A DNA stretch of 8,496 bases. It comes from Bacteroidia bacterium. GTDB taxonomy: Bacteria; Bacteroidota; Bacteroidia; Bacteroidales; UBA12481. Each line of letters opens with the position of its first letter. Positions within the stretch are counted from its first letter, which is position 1. The notes under the pieces are model-generated. The model saw only the letters and a program-made list of their open reading frames with translations, was not told the DNA's origin and made no database searches. The stretch lies in the NCBI GenBank assembly GCA_026391235.1, contig JAPLDV010000156.1:1-8496 (forward strand). The letters are read 5' to 3'. This document shows positions 6,206 through 8,496 of the stretch, one piece after another. Both the position numbers and the translations under genes were made by a program.

Positions 6206-6891
6206 AGAAGACCAAAGTACTGTTTGTCGAGGATGAAACATCCCTCGGATTGATTGTTAAAGAGAGCCTCGAATCGAGAGGTTTCGATGTCCGTTATTGT
6301 CAGGACGGAAAAACCGGAATGCAGGCATTTAGCGAGTATAAACCCGATATTTGCCTGTTAGACATCATGATGCCGGTGAAAGACGGATTCACAATGGCCC
6401 AGGAAATCCGCAAGACAGATTCAGTAACGCCAATCATATTCCTGACCGCCCGTTCGCAAACCACGGATGTAGTGAAGGGATTTGAGGTTGGCGGAAACGA
6501 CTATATCAAGAAGCCCTTCAGTATGGAGGAGCTGATTGTCAGGATAAAAGCCAGGCTTGCGGATCCAAACGAAGCATTGAAATCGGATGATGATGTTGTG
6601 GTTCATCAGATCGGCACTTACCGGTTCGATCACATGAAACAAACGTTGGAATTCCGGAATCAGATCACCAAATTAACCCATCGCGAAGCCGAGATATTAC
6701 GGCTCCTCTGTGTCAACCGCAGCCAGGTTGTTGAGCGCAGTTTCGTTTTGAAAAAGGTGTGGGGCGACGATAATTTCTTCAATGCCCGCAGCATGGACGT
6801 ATTTATCACCAAGCTCCGGAAGCATCTTCAGTACGACAGCAATGTGGAGATATTGAATGTGAGGGGGATTGGATATAAGATGATCTATTAA
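6202..6891 (+). CDS. OmpR/PhoB-family response regulator, RprY-like
   Basis: The receiver domain occupies residues about 4-120: acidic pair E10/D11, phospho-accepting D54 in LLDIMMP, switch T82 and the conserved lysine K104 before Pro-Phe. A winged-helix DNA-binding domain (about 135-229) has the expected LTHREAEILRLL entry and the R-S-M-D-V-F-I-T-K-L-R-K recognition region, ending in VRGIGYKMIY. At 229 residues it is full length. Its ATG lies inside the last codons of the kinase gene, so the two form a cognate pair. It likely acts as a transcription factor, possibly on its own promoter through the GTTAAC tandem boxes at 4772-4791. The RprY resemblance (receiver motifs KDGFTMAQE and KKPFSMEEL) is good, but targets cannot be read from the sequence. 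Confidence 0.95.
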   Translation: MKKTKVLFVEDETSLGLIVKESLESRGFDVRYCQDGKTGMQAFSEYKPDICLLDIMMPVKDGFTMAQEIRKTDSVTPIIFLTARSQTTDVVKGFEVGGNDYIKKPFSMEELIVRIKARLADPNEALKSDDDVVVHQIGTYRFDHMKQTLEFRNQITKLTHREAEILRLLCVNRSQVVERSFVLKKVWGDDNFFNARSMDVFITKLRKHLQYDSNVEILNVRGIGYKMIY

Positions 6892-6893
6892 AG

Positions 6894-6917
6894 CTCAGTG
6901 CAGCGTGAAAAGGTCCC
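6894..6917 (+). repeat. Partial palindromic-repeat arm, CTCAGTGCAG-ended
   Basis: These 24 bases match the outer left arm of the repeat family (CTCAGTGCAG end, then CGTGAAAAGGTCCC). The match stops before the inner hairpin. It begins 2 bases after the TAA stop of the OmpR-type regulator gene, in the short gap between convergent genes. Confidence 0.75.
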
Positions 6918-6926
6918 CTGCATAGT

Positions 6927-6953
6927 CCTCGTTAGCGTGAAAAGGTCCCCGCC
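6927..6953 (+). repeat. Partial repeat unit that forms the 3' end of the LytTR gene
   Basis: The first 26 bases are nearly identical (two differences) to 4609-4634, including the CCTCGTTA end. Read on the minus strand, bases 6932-6953 encode the last residues and TAA stop of the LytTR regulator, so the repeat overlaps coding sequence. It is in direct orientation with the partial arm at 6894-6917. Confidence 0.75.
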
Positions 6954-7672
6954 TTGCTGGTGTGGATCTTCTTGCCGGATTTCATCACCAGGACTTTCGT
7001 CTCTTTATCGTACGGTTCGAGCTGGACAATCTGGGTAATCCTGACGATATGCGACCGGTGGACGCGTAAAAATTCAGCCGGATCCAAATGCTCTTCGAGA
7101 TAGCCCATGGTCAGCTGTTTCAGATACCTGCCGTCACCGGTGTAAACCATCACGTAATCATCCTCTGCCTCAATGTATTCAACCTGATCGATTGCGATCA
7201 CCTTGATTTTCTGACCAGTTTTTACAACCACCCGGTCGAGATACATTCCGACAGGCAGCGTTCCTCCGGCGATTTTTGCCAATCCGGGTGCAGGGCCGGA
7301 TTTTTGCGTTATCCTTTCGATAGCCTTATTCACCGACTGGCCAAAACGCTCCTTTGAATAGGGCTTCAGCAGGTAATCTACCGCATTGAATTCAAATGCT
7401 TTAATCGCAAATTCATAGAAAGCGGTTGAAAAGATCACCTGGGGATATTCATCCAGCAGTTCAAGCATCTCGAAACCGGATATTTTAGGCATCTGGATAT
7501 CAAGAAAAACCAGGTCGGGCTTTTCCGACTGAATGGCTTTCAATCCTTCAAATCCGTTGGTACATTCGCCAATAATCTGTATATCCGGAAAATTATCCAG
7601 GTATGAGCGGATCAGAACCCTTGCCGGTTCTTCGTCATCAATGATCAGGGCTTTCAGTTGGGATTTCATCAT
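6932..7672 (-). CDS. LytTR-family response regulator with repeat-derived C-terminus
   Basis: The receiver domain (residues about 6-122) has acidic D12/D13, phospho-accepting D58 (FLDIQMP), T83 and K103 in LLKPY. A linker leads to a LytTR DNA-binding domain (about 147-242) with VEYIEAEDDYVMVYT and the FLRVHRSHIV motif. It is the partner of the kinase encoded upstream; the two genes overlap by 35 bp, with two adjacent ATG codons (7672, 7669) as possible starts. The natural end of LytTR proteins, a few residues after the S-(R/K) of the last strand, is replaced here: after HTSKAG the codons for TFSR and the TAA come from a repeat unit (6927-6953). The core DNA-binding strands remain, so function may persist, but loss of several terminal residues is likely. 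Confidence 0.94.
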   Translation of the reverse strand: MMKSQLKALIIDDEEPARVLIRSYLDNFPDIQIIGECTNGFEGLKAIQSEKPDLVFLDIQMPKISGFEMLELLDEYPQVIFSTAFYEFAIKAFEFNAVDYLLKPYSKERFGQSVNKAIERITQKSGPAPGLAKIAGGTLPVGMYLDRVVVKTGQKIKVIAIDQVEYIEAEDDYVMVYTGDGRYLKQLTMGYLEEHLDPAEFLRVHRSHIVRITQIVQLEPYDKETKVLVMKSGKKIHTSKAGTFSR

Positions 7673-8496
7673 TCGGGAATTGCGGGATGGTCAGTTTGAT
7701 GGTAAAGCGGTTCTCCGATCGCTCAACCGTTAGGCAATTATCACAATTATAGGCCAGATACAGCCGGTTTTTTGTATTGATCAACCCGATACCCTTTCCT
7801 TTTCTTGGCGGGGCTTCGGGATCAAAATCATTGGTTATTCCAATCATCAGGCTGCCATCCTGATGGCAAAAAGCCCTAAGTTCGATTCTCACCGGCTCGG
7901 TGCTTTCATACACTCCATGCTTTATCGAATTCTCGACCAGCGGTTGAAGGATCATGTGTGGGATGGTCATTTGCAGGCACTCCTCCGGTATAATAAAATC
8001 AAATTGAAGGCGCTCGCCGAACCTTACCTTTTCGATTTCAAGATAATACCGGATATTTTCGAGTTCAGCCTTAAGGGATGTCAGATTATTATGCCGGTTT
8101 TCAAGCGCATACCGCAGGAATCCCGAAAGGCGGACGAGCATTTCGCGGGCTTGTTCAGGTTGGGTGGTTATCAGGGATGAAACCGAGTTGAGGCTGTTGA
8201 ACAGGAAGTGCGGGTTAATCTGGGCCTTTAAACGATCGATTTCGGCCTCCTTCACCTGTAATCGTAAAGTAGATTCCTTACTGATGCGGGCTTTGCGGTC
8301 CTCGCTGTTCATATACAGGTAGTAAATCAGGATGATCAGAAAGTAAAAAAATAGTCCGGATATTCCCCGCCAGGGCAGCGACTCAATCAGAAAAGCGTGG
8401 TATTCTGTATGATCAGGCCAGCTATTGTACAAAATCAGGTAACCCACTCCGAGCCAAACGCCAAGAACGATCAAAGCTATCAGCAGGTGGTTGAGC
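7638..8496 (-). CDS. LytS/YehU-type sensor histidine kinase, N-terminus beyond window
   Basis: The reading frame is still open at the right edge: codons before 8474 continue as hydrophobic residues (LNHLLIALIV), so the true start lies outside and the TTG at 8474 is not a real start. Visible are one membrane segment at the edge and another at about residues 37-54 counted from 8474; the family usually has about four. A coiled linker follows, then the His_kinase (PF06580) motif INPHFLFNSLN with the histidine at 89, and a HATPase domain with PLVENSIKHG (around 178-187) and the GKGIGL glycine box (226-231). The protein should sense an envelope or small-molecule signal and phosphorylate the LytTR regulator encoded downstream. 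Its last 11 codons read through the start of that gene, suggesting translational coupling. Confidence 0.94.
   Translation of the reverse strand, partial: LNHLLIALIVLGVWLGVGYLILYNSWPDHTEYHAFLIESLPWRGISGLFFYFLIILIYYLYMNSEDRKARISKESTLRLQVKEAEIDRLKAQINPHFLFNSLNSVSSLITTQPEQAREMLVRLSGFLRYALENRHNNLTSLKAELENIRYYLEIEKVRFGERLQFDFIIPEECLQMTIPHMILQPLVENSIKHGVYESTEPVRIELRAFCHQDGSLMIGITNDFDPEAPPRKGKGIGLINTKNRLYLAYNCDNCLTVERSENRFTIKLTIPQFPNDEIPTESPDH

Noticed and set aside
6892..6931. Bidirectional terminator between the convergent regulators
   Set aside because: The partial repeats here are in direct orientation and do not fold into a stem with a T-tract.
1..8496. tRNA, rRNA, riboswitch or complete IS element
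   Set aside because: No cloverleaf, rRNA-like or known aptamer sequence was recognised, and no transposase or integrase frame is present.

Overview
The window looks like chromosomal DNA of a member of the Bacteroidota (Bacteroidetes), probably an uncultured Bacteroidales or Marinilabiliales-like organism that has the type IX secretion system (T9SS). Four things support this: a large secreted beta-propeller protein ends in a T9SS type A sorting domain; a lipoprotein of the DUF4369-plus-thioredoxin type is found almost only in this phylum; one sensor kinase/regulator pair resembles RprX/RprY of Bacteroides; and an upstream region carries the phylum's TAnnTTTG-type -7 promoter box. Exact taxonomy cannot be settled from the sequence.

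Layout. Positions 1-97 hold a palindromic repeat cut by the left edge. Positions 109-1258 (minus strand) hold a thiol-disulfide lipoprotein gene broken into two frames near 637, apparently also lacking part of its middle helical region. Positions 1259-1494 hold an elaborate non-coding repeat, in which heptamer arrays flank a large inverted repeat, plus a small hairpin against the next stop codon. Positions 1495-4203 (minus) encode the 902-residue Asp-box propeller protein. Positions 4204-4828 form a scrambled intergenic region: an AT-rich, purine-rich open frame without a start, the promoter and first ~21 codons of what looks like a GroES-family gene cut off at an AAGCTT site, a half-repeat, a complete copy of the palindromic repeat, and tandem GTTAAC boxes. 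Positions 4829-6891 (plus) encode a membrane histidine kinase and an OmpR-type regulator joined by an ATGA overlap. Positions 6894-6953 carry two more partial repeat copies, the second of which forms the last codons and stop of the next gene. Positions 6932-8496 (minus) encode a LytTR response regulator and its LytS/YehU-type kinase, the latter running off the right edge.

How they fit together. The intact genes are two complete signalling pairs of different classes, converging on each other, plus a secreted surface protein. The more unusual content is the repeat biology: at least two ~115-bp double-hairpin elements with a conserved core and several partial copies in 8.5 kb, one of which has rewritten the C-terminus of a regulator. 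The neighbouring broken genes (thioredoxin-like lipoprotein, GroES-like stub, startless AT-rich frame) suggest either an actively rearranged accessory region or, for the AAGCTT junction, a chimeric sequence.
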